Below, piece by piece: positions 23,998-35,505 of a stretch of DNA of 64,000 nt. A program made the position numbers and the translations under genes. The DNA is from Bonia amplexicaulis (lineage: Eukaryota > Streptophyta > Magnoliopsida > Poales > Poaceae): contig CM070742.1 in NCBI GenBank assembly GCA_036346245.1, positions 1,738,501-1,802,500 on the forward strand. The letters run 5' to 3'. Every line of letters starts with the position of its first letter. The stretch's first letter is position 1. The notes beneath the pieces are model-generated. The model was not told the DNA's origin, ran no database searches, and saw nothing but the letters and a program-made list of their open reading frames with translations.

Positions 23998-26900
23998 ATG
24001 GCGGCCGTACAACGCCTCTTCCGCGCCGCCTCCTCCGGTGGCGCAGCAGTGGCGGCTGCGAGGAGGCGCATGACGTCGCTGGCGCCGGAGCAGACGCCTT
24101 CGGCCGCTGCGGCCTTCCCGTTTGCTTCGACGGAGAGGACTGGGCGGCCGGCGGAGGAGAGGAACGTGCAGTGGGTGTTCCTGGGATGCCCCGGCGTGGG
24201 CAAGGGGACCTACGCGAGCCGCCTCTCCCGCCTCCTCGGAGTGCCCCACATCGCCACCGGTGACCTCGTCCGCGACGAGCTAGCCTCCTCCGGGCCCCTT
24301 GCTGTACAGGTGTGGCCCCTCTCCATCTCTCCGGAGTTCAGATCAGACCGTTCTACATTTCGCTGATCAGGATTTTGTTTTGGTTCAAGTAGATCAGCCA
24401 AGAGCTTGAGATTTTAATTGGGGATCTGGGGCTTGTTTGGGCTCAGGAGTAAGCCTCCATTGATTTTATTTCACGAAGATTTTTAAGATGGGAAGTGGGG
24501 GGAAATGGGGGTTTGGTTGTCCATTTGGGCGAGTTAGCTGTAGATCGAGGTGCAGAGGTTTAGTTTTAGTGAACATTGATGTGATGTGTGAATCGGTTGT
24601 CAGCATCTAATCTGTGACTGCTTGAACTCGACTTGGCCAGGATTTGTCACTTGAATTCAGCGTTGTGATGCCATCCAATTCACTTTAATTGCAGTTTGCA
24701 GACTTGAGCTGTAATGTTGTGGAAATGTTGGATTTTGGGGGGCTTTTATAAGGTTGTCTTGACCCAGCGAAATCCACATATAGATTTATAATGAAAATGC
24801 CAAGCAGCACGGAGATTGTTGTGCAATTCATGCACTACATCATACCTGGTTAGAGATGTAAAATGTTTGGAGTTAGATCATCGATAATATCTTAAATTCC
24901 TAGGTGGGATTGTGTTTCCAGGGAATGATTTCTGCAAATGGTACATGTTGCTGTTTGACTATTTTATTCTAGTTGGAAAAGTGTAGCTGTTCACTAATAA
25001 CTTGTCCTAATACTTCCAATTGTGGGTAGACTGGAAGAGTGAGCTATTTTTATTCTAATTATATATAGCAAAAGCTTGTCCTAGTACTACCGCCAGAGTC
25101 TAGTGCTAAGTTGTATATAATTCATATTTAATTTATGGCAAGCATGCATGGGTCTGCCTAATCTCACCTATATCTGTTGACAGGCCCTTTTATACATGTG
25201 CACTACACGTTCCTGCTATATAGCAAGGTTATTAAGTCATAAAGTCGAGTCGAGTCGCCAAGGGGGCGACTAGTCGACTAGTCGACTGACTAGTCTCGTC
25301 TAGTCCCCAGAGTCAGGCCTACAATCGTCATAGTCATAATAAAGAAGCAAGCTGGGATTATTATACTAATACTACAACCAAAATAGCGCGTGTGGTGTGC
25401 AATGAGGATCTAGGGTTATTGAGTCACTACTCACTAATGTTAAGTCTCGGTCAGGCCGAGCCTCTCTAGTGGGCCTCAAATTTACTAATCTAGTGGGCCA
25501 ACTCCTAGTCGTGCGGCTGAACATGGACGGCTAGTCGTGACTAGTCGCTGACTAGTCGTCCGGTCGCTCGACTAGTCGTTCCAGTCGAGTCGTCCTCCCT
25601 AGTCGTTCGTCATGTACCGACTGGACGACTAGTCGTGGATTAGTCACCGATTAGTCGACGACTTAATAACACTGCTATATAGTATATTAGCTTGGTTCTT
25701 TATCTCATTATCCCTTTATTTATTTGCCTTTGGAAATGATATAGTGTGTTTTTCTTTTGCAGCTTGCTGAAATCGTTAATCAGGGGAAACTGGTTTCTGA
25801 TGAAATTATTATCAATCTTTTGTCTAAAAGGCTTAAGAAAGGAGAAGAGCAGGGCGAATCAGGATTTATTCTTGATGGTTTTCCACGTACTGTAAAACAA
25901 GCGGTGAGGATTTTTTTACATGTCATTAACCATTTCTTCTTGTTTAGTCCTCTTCCACTTAATGGTCTAATCAATCTCGAATTCATAATATCCAGCTATA
26001 GTGAAATACAATACAACTCATATAGTTCAAAAGGTGTGCTGTAAGTATTTATAAGAATATATATTTAGTGGCGCGATTTCATGAGTAATTCCTAGTTAGC
26101 TTGGCTGTTACATAATGCTTTTGACTGTACTGTCTACTGCTGTAAACAGTGGAGGGACATTAGTACGTTTGTCCCTTTTTTGTCATTTGTCATCTGTGTT
26201 CTTTGATATTGATTGTAATATGTTGATAGCAATCTTTTGTCCTCCCATTTAACTGGCCATGTAAAAGAAAATGGTGTTATCGGATACTCTCAAATACTTC
26301 CACTTGGTCATGGTGGTCTACGCTAGTAATTTCTTTGTACCCTCCTATCTGCTCAGGAAATTCTTAACGGAGTTACAGACATTGATATGGTGGTCAACCT
26401 AAAGTTGAGAGAAGATGTCTTAGTAGAGAAATGCCTTGGGAGGCGTATTTGTAACCAATGTGGAAAGAACTTCAATTTGGCCTGCATTGATGTGAAGGGT
26501 GAAAATGGGTTACCACCAATCTACATGGCACCTTTGTTACCCCCTAATAACTGCATGTCAAAGCTTACTACTCGAGCTGACGATACTGAAGAGGTCGTGA
26601 GAAATCGACTACGGATTTATAATGACATGGTACGGCACTCTAAATTTTCGTTCCAACTATATCATTCATAGTTTATTTCAATTTTCTAGTCAAAATGGTT
26701 TGTTTCCGTGAGGTTTAAATGCAATTTAGTTCCATGGTACTGTTGTCAAAATTTGTTGTTATTTGTAGTGTTTGCATTCTGTAGCTGGATCATGATGTTA
26801 ATGTAAAATATCAAAACTTCAAAAGCATTCCGTTGCCAGAGAGCTCCAAACTTGTAACGAAACTCTTTAGTCCTTAGGACCTGCATACGCTAGATCAATG

Positions 26901-27255
26901 ACTGTCTTGTTATTTAACTAGTTAAATGTGGTCCCTGCAAGGTATAATCTTGCACTGTGTTTATGTGCCCAACAGGAGCAATGTTGTAATGGACAGGCTG
27001 AAACCGTAAATAATTCACGGTTCAACTTCAACAACAGCGATATATTGCTTTTCTTTCATACTCTTAGAATTGTATAATCTCAGTCGGCATTTGTTTTCCT
27101 GACCTTTGCAGAGTCAACCTGTTGAGGATTTCTACCGGAACGAGGGAAAGCTTTTAGAATTCGATTTACCTGGAGGAATCCCTGATTCTTGGCCAAAGCT
27201 GCTCCATGTTCTGAATCTCGAGGACCAAGAAGAGATGAAGTTGGCCGCTGCGTAG
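23998..27255 (+). CDS. Adenylate kinase, probably mitochondrial or plastid
   Basis: Four exons: 23998-24309, 25763-25903, 26357-26629 and 27112-27255, all phase 0, giving 289 residues ending in TAG. Residues 1-50 are Ala/Arg-rich and low in acidic residues (MAAVQRLFRAASSGG...), typical of an organellar transit peptide. The kinase core follows: P-loop GCPGVGKGT at about 65-73, ATGDLVR in the AMP-binding region, GFILDGFPRT, a LID segment with ICNQCGKNFN (cysteine pair of zinc-type LIDs), and TRADDTEEVVRNRL. The C-terminus ends LNLEDQEEMKLAAA. It interconverts ATP and AMP with two ADP and balances adenylate pools. Intron 1 (1453 bp) contains a hAT MITE. An upstream in-frame ATG at 23806 is possible. 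Confidence 0.94.
25224..25674. mobile_element. hAT-type MITE in adenylate kinase intron 1
   Basis: 451 bp flanked by the 8-bp direct repeat ctatatag (25216-25223 and 25675-25682), the duplication size of hAT elements. Terminal inverted repeats are caaggttattaagtc and cagtgttattaagtc. The interior is packed with the palindromic motif ctagtcgactagtcg and variants, which can form many alternative hairpins. Confidence 0.88.
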
Positions 27256-28490
27256 GTCCTACGGGGCAGACCTTACAGTAAAAAAAATCCACACCTTACA
27301 ATTTTGAATAGTGGAATGGAATAAGTGCGCCTTTGTGGAAGTAAAATTTGACCATAATTTTTCACCGGTGTTTTGACGAGCCGGTTGTCTGTAACCATCA
27401 TATTGATTTCTCTCTTTTTTTTTGGTCTGGTGAGCAGTGTCGCATGAAGACATGCTGAAGTGTTATTCATGATAAATCATAAAAGATTAAATCAATCCAT
27501 ATATAATGCCTTCCAGTGTACTACAATCTCATCATATTTTTTTAAAATTCTGTGTCGTGTCGCGTGTGGTGATGAGAATACAGAACAGAATCTTGTTGTT
27601 ATGTGTTGGTCATGTTCTGACGCGCTATACACGTATCAAATCTGTAGATTGGGCCGAACGCCACCCGCTGGACCTCCGGTTTTTGTGCCACCTGCGTCGG
27701 CAAGCGCAGCGGCGTCTTGTCGCGGCAGGATTGCCGGCTCGCTGCGCTGCTTACCCCCGACTCGACCGATACGCTGGTGTTCGCGGAACCCGGCGTTACG
27801 CGGAGAGCCGTCTTCCAAGGCGGCCGAGAACGGTATCACCAGTGTCCCCGCCCCCGCGGGATGTGATGCCGCCGCTGCAGCCTTGCCGGCCGCGCGGCGA
27901 TTATCCAGCTGTGTACCGTGCACGTGCATTTTGCCCACGGCTGGACGGATCTAGGAAGATGAGGACGCGCGGCGCGATTCGCTCGGTTCCACTTCGGCGG
28001 CGGGGTTTTTTTCAGATGAGTAGCGGTAGGTTTGGCGGTGCCGTGGTGGGGGGACGGTGGCATGCAGAATTGCAGATCCACTGTGCCTTCGACAAAAACG
28101 CACATAAACCTCTCTCGCTATGGTTGCACTCGTAGCATGCATACTTCAGAGTGGTTGGGATCGACTGATGCAAAGATCAAGTAACCTGCTCATGAGTCCT
28201 GACACTTGTATAGTTTTTTCCCTTCTTATTGAGATTATTGCACTTGCACGTGACCACACACGGACACACCTTCTTTAGTTCGACATAGCATTCTTTGGCT
28301 TAATTGACCAAATTATCAGGGCTTTGCGGATGAGTTGGGGGAAAATTACCATCCGTCAATCTCTGATCAGTCGACATCAAAAGACAACCGTTCTACCTAA
28401 AAATCAAATCCATAAAAAGGCATGGAACAAATGGATTACGAGGGAGACGATACAGTAGAAACTTTCACTCTATAAACGCTTTAACGCTGT
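27256..28490. other. Region between the adenylate kinase and EH gene 3' ends, with a GC-rich island
   Basis: 27640-28060 is strongly GC-rich inside AT-rich flanks. Several overlapping open frames exist on both strands, but none has a recognisable domain, splice context or consistent codon pattern. It may be a gene fragment or a CpG-rich insertion. Confidence 0.35.
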
Positions 28491-28867
28491 TCCCAAAATG
28501 GTTACACATACAGAGTACAAACAGTGCTAAAGCTGTTCCCAGATCCTTACACAATGATGGGAGTTCACTTCAACCAACGGCATTTTGTATTGTACAAAAG
28601 AAACGAATAACAAACTGGAATGATGCGTAGCTGTTCCACAGATATAATAACTACAAAGAAAAACAAACTCGCTGTGTACAAAATACGAAGGATATACCAA
28701 AACCTGTCCACTTTGTACGTGATGGACAGAAAAATGCACACAAGGCAAACGGCGAACATGCCAATCAAAAAGGGCTCTATTGCATGAATACACTGGAGTT
28801 TCCTCAACGAATCTGAGAACCTTGTATTAACAAATAAGAGACAACTTTGTAACAGCACACATGCATA

Positions 28868-30259
28868 TCAGAACTTGGGGGGAGATCGGCTTCCTGATGC
28901 TTTAAAAGGTCCACTCGAACCAAATGGATCAGCTTCATCAAAAGAATCAAACCGACCAAAATCTCTTGACCTGTTCGCTGAATCAAATCCTGTTACATTC
29001 TCACCTTTGGAGCTGCTTATAGAGTCAAACCTGGAAAAGCGACTTTCCTGAGGGAAGAATCCGCTGTCTTGGGATCTGAAGGAATCATACTTCCCAAAGT
29101 TATAGGCGGAGCTATCATCACGAATTTCACTGAATTTTGGTGAGAATCCAGATGTGTATGCAGGGGAACTCGAACAGAATCATCAAAGAATGAACTTTTC
29201 TTCTTTCCATACACACTAGCACCACTTGGAGAACCCACCCTAACAGGATTTACACCAAAGTCATCTGACCCAAAGAAAGAGTTATGTGTGCTTCCATGAT
29301 GGTTAGCCTCCTGTATCAAGATAGTTCATCAGAAACAGAAAAGGGGTCGACATGCCAAATACCAAAACTGGAAAGAATCTGCATAGCTTACAGTGTTCAT
29401 GGCATTAGATCCCCAAACAGATTCAGTATCTTGGTCATTCAAGTTCCAGGAAGTTTCATCAGCATAGTTGCCACCAAAAATGGATTCAGAACCACCATGA
29501 TCACTGTGACAAAATAATAATTAATGTCAACCTAAAACTCCATGCTTCAATGCCATCTCATGTATGCTTTAAATTGAGCATTCTTCAGAAAAATTTTCAG
29601 AGAAAACTGTCAGTATATGCAGTGTAGAGACTATGTTAACGTATTACTAAGAAATAGGAATAATGCTGAACATCCTCCTTAAAGTTTTAAAAACAAAAGG
29701 TGTTGAAAAGCTCTCTCCAATGGCAGGTACAATAAATATGCAATGAATACCAAAAACTTAGCAACAAAAACCATCCACAAAAATTCAGGCAATAGAAGAT
29801 GATTGTAAAATCAAACGAATCCATAAGCTGCTGTTAGTGGAGACTACAGTCAGTGACACTGCAAGCTGACCCATGTCATATGTTACTGCAGACCCAATGG
29901 CACTCAGAACCTAAGCCTCCACCAATTGGAGATGATCAATCACTTCAAGGAAGGTTCATAATTAAAAAAGGACATGAATAACACGCCATACAAGTATGCT
30001 GACTTGACAGTTCATAAAGTAACAACTTCAAGCATCAGAATATAGCTTATTCTGCTCATTTAGACATATATCTCAGCTCTAGAGATCATACAAGTAGCAA
30101 GTTAAAACATTAACGGATACGGATTCTACATGAACCAAAATGTAAAAACAAGTACCTGTAGCTTTCTTTTTTGCTGGGAGATGAGTCATGCATTCCAAAA
30201 TGGGAAGACTTAAATGGACTTCCTGAGGCACTTCTTCCAGCACTGCTGGGGCTCCTTAC
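28868..30259 (-). CDS. EH-domain / Pan1-like endocytic protein, C-terminal part, cut by the assembly gap
   Basis: Three 3' exons on the minus strand: 30259(gap)-30156, 29503-29392 and 29310-28868, ending TGA at 28870-28868. The about 220 residues are a disordered Ser/Asp/Phe-rich tail with repeated FGSxDFG, SRFDS and FDEADPFGSSGPFK motifs, as in the C-terminus of plant AtEH1/AtEH2 (annotated as Pan1-like or EPS15-like). These are TPLATE-complex subunits of clathrin-mediated endocytosis at the plasma membrane, with N-terminal EH domains that would lie in the gap. The last exon has a frame break near 29170-29173: the frame before it reads SSFFDDSV and the expected continuation PAYTSGFSPKF is in another frame. 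One inserted base would join them, and the exon is 443 nt where 444 is expected. Probable assembly error. Confidence 0.82.
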
Positions 30260-30359
30260 NNNNNNNNNNNNNNNNNNNNNNNNNNNNNNNNNNNNNNNNN
30301 NNNNNNNNNNNNNNNNNNNNNNNNNNNNNNNNNNNNNNNNNNNNNNNNNNNNNNNNNNN
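30260..30359. other. Assembly gap (100 N)
   Basis: Exactly 100 N, the usual placeholder for a gap of unknown size. Both neighbouring genes lose their 5' parts into it. Confidence 0.99.
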
Positions 30360-31113
30360 CAGGACATGTTCGTTTATTGATGAATTATTCAATGATTATG
30401 ATTTCTTCTGTGTTCTACATTTATTGAATCACGACCTGTCACAGTGCACGGAATATTGTTCGTAGCTCATATGGGTAGTATGTCACCTGTGGTACCAACA
30501 AGGAGCACGCTTGAGCCAATTTATTGGTCTTGCTGTCAGATGATTGACTTCATGCACTATAATTGTCTCTCGTAAATGTTACATTTGCACTTGAGTGCAT
30601 GTGCATTGCTTATGTTCTTTGTTATTAGTAGTACCACCATTTACATTTTTATATGTGTTATGTTGCTTCGCCACGTGAATGCATGAACTATATCCTTGAA
30701 GCATACTACTAATATTGCTTTCTGCAAACAGGGTTGTTTGAACTAAGCCACAGTTTGCCTTGGTCATGAATAACATGGTATTTGTTGTGCCGGTTTTTAA
30801 CTTCATGCAGAATAAGTCCTCTACCAAATATATGTGGTGAAAAGAGTCCCCTTCGTGTGGAAAACTTTCCTTAACAACTCCTTCTGAAGATACCGTTTTC
30901 TCATTGAAAATATAGTTTCTACATATCACGCAGTTTAAAACAAGATCCAAGCTAGTTGTATGTCACAGGTTTAGTACCTTGATCAAATTGTGTTCGGCAT
31001 AACATTGTTTAATTCATGGTAGAAAATATCTCACTTTAATTCATAGTAATGCAATACTGTGCTCCTCTAGTTTAGACAAATTGTGAATGCCATGTTGTGT
31101 TGACCTGTTGCAG
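30360..31113 (+). other. Intron-like sequence of the Rab18 gene
   Basis: AT-rich, no exon recognised. It ends in a good splice acceptor (gacctgttgcag). Confidence 0.6.
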
Positions 31114-31224
31114 ATTCTTGAGGTTCCAAGTCTCTTGGAGGAAGGTTCTTCAGTTGTCAAGAGGAACACTCTGAAACAGAAGCAAGACAACAATGCAAAA
31201 CAGGGCGGAGGATGTTGTCAGTAG
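31114..31224 (+). CDS. Rab GTPase, Rab18/RABC type, last exon only
   Basis: A 37-codon terminal exon in phase 0 after a strong acceptor: ILEVPSLLEEGSSVVKRNTL, then KQKQ, a polar linker and the C-terminal GGGCCQ, followed by TAG. The PSLL.EGS..VK(K/R)N..KQK pattern is the hypervariable tail of plant Rab18 (RABC) proteins. The double cysteine is the geranylgeranylation site that anchors the GTPase to membranes (ER/Golgi/lipid-droplet traffic in the family). The GTPase domain exons are absent and are expected in the assembly gap at 30260-30359. Confidence 0.82.
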   Translation: MLEVPSLLEEGSSVVKRNTLKQKQDNNAKQGGGCCQ

Positions 31225-32235
31225 ATCCAGTTATTGTATGCAACCATTTCATGATTCCTAGACCTATCTGCTCTTGTACTCTGATGTAAATGAGTTGTAT
31301 CTAAATGCCCATTGGTGCAACCGATGCGAGTAAAGGGAGAAATTTGAGGTTTTCGTGTGAATGGTGAAAACTGATATGTACAAAAAACAATCCTGTTTTT
31401 TTTCTTCTTTTCTTGATGTGTCAGTTGGGTTTGCTGCGTGTAATGAGATCCGGTCAGCTGATCGCTTTCGTATTAGTATTCGTGGAAGTGTATATAGCTG
31501 GTACATAATTTCGTACTGGTATTCGTGGAAGTGTATATAGCTGGTACATAATTTCGTACTGGTATTCGTGGAAGTGTATATGGCTGGTACATAATTTGAG
31601 GAGTTGGCTCTGTTTTTTGGTTTCTAGTATCAGGTACCGTTTGATTAGCTATGGATGCTCTGTAGTCATGTTCTTCTCTCGGTTGGACTGAGTTGCACAC
31701 ATTGAATTAAGAAAAGCATTACTACTTTTTTAACTTGTTTTGTCCTTGACTTGTGTAGCATTGTCACTACAGTGATTAAACTGGAGCATGTTATTTTGTA
31801 CTTCTGTTCTGTTCGTTCGGAATGGAATCTAATTTTCTACTGCACAGTAGACCCCAACACATGCAGGCATGCAGCTTTCCTCTTTCCATGTAGATGATTC
31901 TTTCCCCCGACTTTTCCTATCGTTTCCTGAATGAACGGTATCTCCAAATGTTGCATCATAAACAGCATCACTTGGCTATCTTCATGGAGGATAGTGATCG
32001 ACCACAGGAACGTACAGCACTTCTGTCCTTATTATCGATCGAGTAGCAGACAGATTTTTGTTTTTCGGATCATCTCAACTGTATCAATGCTCACATGGTA
32101 ATTGCATCTGTTCATGTACTTGCCTGTGAAGTCTATGCTTTCGGTCCGGTGGTTCTTGCGAACATTGAGGGGGACAAGCACGACGGGCATGGGTGAAATA
32201 CGTGATGCATGCACCCACCACGGGGTAGGAAAATA
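31225..32235. other. Rab18 3' flank
   Basis: Presumed 3' UTR, then the 43-bp tandem repeat and unassigned AT-rich sequence. No further gene. Confidence 0.45.
31477..31603. repeat. 43-bp tandem repeat, three units
   Basis: tattcgtggaagtgtatata starts at 31477, 31520 and 31563, exactly 43 bp apart. The units are nearly identical and lie about 250 bp after the Rab18 stop. Confidence 0.95.
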
Positions 32236-32815
32236 GATACGAATTATCTGTATTATTTGTTATTGTATTCGATAGGATATAAATGTGGTATAGATGATAC
32301 GAATTATCTGTATTATTTGTTATTGTATTCGATAGGATATAAATGTGGTATAGATTTTTTTTATCCAATTAACAATTTCTCTCTTATTCGTGTTCAAATT
32401 CGCATAAAAATGTAGTATGGATTTTTTATCATCTAAAATATTTTTTATTCGGACTATTTGTATTTGTATTCGACGAAGCAATATATATATATTTTATTGC
32501 AATACGACTAATTAATTGGACAAGTTTTTTAATTTAATGTTAATTTGTGTTTCTTTATGTGAAGTAAATGAATTAGAATGATTAAGCGTGATTTTACGAG
32601 GATAAACTATCATTAATCTTCGTACTGCATAAGTTATGAGAATATCTGGATCTGATCGAATTGAATAGATATTCTATTCGAATTCATATTTATTATAATA
32701 TTCGTTTCGTATTCGTGTTCGAGAATATTCGAATTCGTATTCATATTCGTTTACAAAATACGAATATGAATGTGGTAAGGGCACTGTTCAATTCGTATTC
32801 GATCCGTTTTCATCC
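32222..32815. repeat. cgaat-rich hAT-like dispersed repeat, copy 1
   Basis: AT-rich sequence full of tattcg/cgaata motifs, ending gatccgttttcatcccta. The same kind of end (gatccgttttcacccctat) occurs at 50338-50358. The left boundary is uncertain. Confidence 0.55.
32236..32355. repeat. 60-bp tandem repeat, two identical units
   Basis: gatacgaattatctgtatta starts at 32236 and 32296, and both 60-bp units read the same. It sits at the left side of the cgaat-rich repeat element. Confidence 0.95.
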
Positions 32816-33304
32816 CTAGCTACCACTAGAACTTGTATTCATATTCGTATTCGATCTGTTTCCACCACTAGCCACCAGGCCCACCACTATAATGATTAAC
32901 AAGGAAGGCCCAACATACCCCGTTCATGGCAATCAGAAGCAAGGTTAGGGATCCATTCGTAATGGCAATCAGCTTTGGCTTTTCCATTCTACAGTTCTAC
33001 CAGGACAGAATAGATTCAGATTTTCACTGGGAGCAGGTCCACTCCAACCCAATCCAGCCAACGAGTCTCCGGGCTAGGCAGCAAAATTATGACAGCATTT
33101 TTGTTTGGTGGGCGCTCACACTGATCTGTTCTGAAGAATGGCACCAGGGAATAGTACAGGGAGCGCTAGCTTGGGGCTGGGGCCATGGCCTCGCTGGCTG
33201 GTTTGTCCATGACCTCCGCAGATGCATGGCACGGGTTCGACTCATCCAGCGGTGCAATGTACGAGATGCATGTGACGAAGACGGTATCCCATGGATGAAG
33301 GCTG

Positions 33305-33490
33305 CTCGGTTCGGCTAAAATAAAATAGTTTATATTATATTTTATTTTATATTGTAGTAATGGTTTATTTAACGAAATTAAAATTTAAAAAAAAATGTTA
33401 GCCATAGCCAACGATAATGCAGATAAATCAGAAAAAAAAAGGAACAAGCCCCAAAACTAAAAAATAAAACGAAATTATGAATATTACAAA
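33305..33490 (-). repeat. Family X repeat, copy 6 (in duplication copy 1)
   Basis: Reverse-orientation core taatgcagataaatcag with aaaaaaaaggaac and caaaactaaaaaataaaac. It is duplicated with the host segment. Confidence 0.6.
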
Positions 33491-34142
33491 TAGAAGCAAG
33501 AACACAACGAGCCCCATACCGTTGAGGCGTAATAAGGGGAGTATTACCCGTACCGTACCAGCTATATAAGCTTCCATAGCAGCCTTCCCCACCTGATGAA
33601 ATGAGAATTTTTGGTCTTCAGTTGTGATGATTGCTCTGTGTTCATTGAGAGCATGTTCAATTCAAAACCGACGATATACAAACCCTTTTTGAATAAGGGT
33701 ATTTTGGATATTTCATACTTTAGGATAAAAAGATAAGTAAGAAAAAGACAGATTGTCAAACATCCTGGCTTAGCTTAAAAGCAAACTGATTATAAATTAT
33801 TTAAGAAAAAAAGATACCTTTAAGCTGTAAAAAAACTAAATCTAAAAGAAACAGAACCTATACTTCATCGATGTGCCCAGTCGCCACTGACCAGTCCACC
33901 GAAAACAAAACAATCTGCCAGAACAAGCAAAAGGTCCCTGGCTTATCTGAACGATGTAGAGTGGTGTTAGGTATACCAGAAATTAGATGGTACAATCACA
34001 CGAGCCGACAAAATCACCACGAAATCAGCTCGATGGGGATACGTATGACTGCTCCGTTTGCTTCTGAGAAATTCAGGAACCTAACAGAATACTGTTTGCT
34101 CCTCGCCGGCCTGTGATCTCATCACGTCAATTAGTACTAGCT

Positions 34143-34655
34143 AGGGTGTAACGAGTGAATATGAACGAATATTATTTATCATGTATTCTGTTTTATATAT
34201 TTTTTTGATGTTGGAGTTAGACACGGATAATATCGGATACCCATTTCTCTATTTTGTACTCGTTCCATAAGCCTTCAAATGGTTGAACAGAAATTATCTA
34301 CTTTTTTACACATGATATTGGACAGCAGGATGCAATCATAGCGAATACGAAGAGACTAATCGTCGATATGTCGAAGGAAGAACACTCAGTATTCTCCGTA
34401 TGTTTAGATGTGACAATCTGTCTATATGTTATCTTATTCCTAAGTAAAATTACAATAGACTTCATCGTATCATTTAACATACGAGTATATACGGACGAAT
34501 ATCACTCATCTCGTATCTTATTCCATATTTTTTCTTTAAGTCGGAGTCGGACACGAATAATACCGAATGCCTATTTATCTTTTCTATATTCACTCCATAA
34601 ATCTTCGATTAATCTATCAAATAGAAATTATCCACACTATTTATACGCCTACTAC
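34143..34655. mobile_element. hAT-like non-autonomous element with proven empty site
   Basis: 513 bp, starting agggtgtaacgagtg and ending ttatacgcctactac. It is flanked by the 8-bp repeat tactagct (34135-34142 and 34656-34663). The paralogous position in duplication copy 2 (36215-36222) has a single tactagct and no insert. Internally it contains two related cgaata-rich halves, placing it in the cgaat repeat family. Confidence 0.88.
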
Positions 34656-34906
34656 TACTAGCTCATTTACGAGTTACGTTACGATCCGTCCATCCGTCCG
34701 GTACAGAAGAAAACAGAACAGCATGCACGAGTAATTTCTCGATGGCTACGCACAGCCCCCTGTAGGAACTAGTAGCTTTTTAAATAACCTGTTCAAACAC
34801 ATTTGTGGTGTCGTAATCAAGCGATAAGCTAGCCAGGGTTCGACTCATCCAGCGGTGCAATGTACGAGATGCATGTGACGAAGACGGTATCCCATGGATG
34901 AAGGCT

Positions 34907-35130
34907 GCTCGGTTCGGCTAAAATAAAATAGTTTATATTATATTTTATTTTATATTGTAGTAGATAGTGGTTTATTTAACGTAATTAAATTTTAAAATAA
35001 AAAATATGGTAGCCTATTACAGATAATGCAGATAAATACAGGAAAAAAGAAAAGGCTAACAAGCCCCCCAAAACTAGAAAAATAATACGAAATCGATAAA
35101 TAGTAAACTAGAAGCCAGAAGCAAGCCAAA
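34907..35130 (-). repeat. Family X repeat, copy 7 (in duplication copy 2)
   Basis: Counterpart of the copy at 33305, with tattacagataatgcag and an edge aagccaaacgagcgaggc. Confidence 0.6.
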
Positions 35131-35505
35131 CGAGCGAGGCCCATCTACCGTTGATCAAGAGTCCTCGGATGTAGATCATGTAGCATATAAGCCTATCAGC
35201 TCGAACATGATGAACCTTCTTCATAGCAGTGACTTAGATAATCCACAAACGGGAAGTAAACTTCATCGATGTTGCTCGGTCGCCTCTCGCCAGTGACAAA
35301 GCAAAACAATTTGCCAGAACAAGTAAAAAGGTTTCCCTGGCTTATCTCACCAATGCAGAGGGGCCCAGAGTGTGTGCTAGGTATACGGGAAATTAGCTGT
35401 TACAATCACACGAGCCGACAAAATCACCACGGAATCAGCTCGATGGGGATATATACGGCTGCTCCATTTGCCTCTGAGAAATTCAGGAACCTAACAGAGT
35501 ACTCT

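Larger units (their letters stand above)
33233..34835 (+). repeat. Tandem segmental duplication, copy 1
   Basis: Starts gggttcgactcatccagcgg and contains long blocks nearly identical to 34836-37181, including 33233-33365, 33867-34118 and 34660-34835. It is interrupted by a hAT-like element at 34143-34655 and by a private segment at about 33645-33840. Confidence 0.9.

Noticed and set aside
27506..28135. 209-codon open frame in the GC-rich island
   Set aside because: The N-terminal third comes from AT-rich UTR-like sequence, the rest is Arg/Pro-rich low complexity, and equally long frames exist on the other strand.
28565..28858. 97-codon hydrophobic open frame on the minus strand resembling a small membrane protein
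   Set aside because: It lies entirely in the presumed 3' UTR of the EH/Pan1 gene, has no promoter or splice context, and AT-rich UTRs readily give hydrophobic translations.
33229..33250. tRNA-like T-arm (gggttcgactcatcc)
   Set aside because: No matching acceptor, D or anticodon arms around it in either duplication copy.
32926..33318. 130-codon open frame
   Set aside because: No domain, and its end overlaps the start of the duplicated non-coding segment whose second copy does not preserve the frame.
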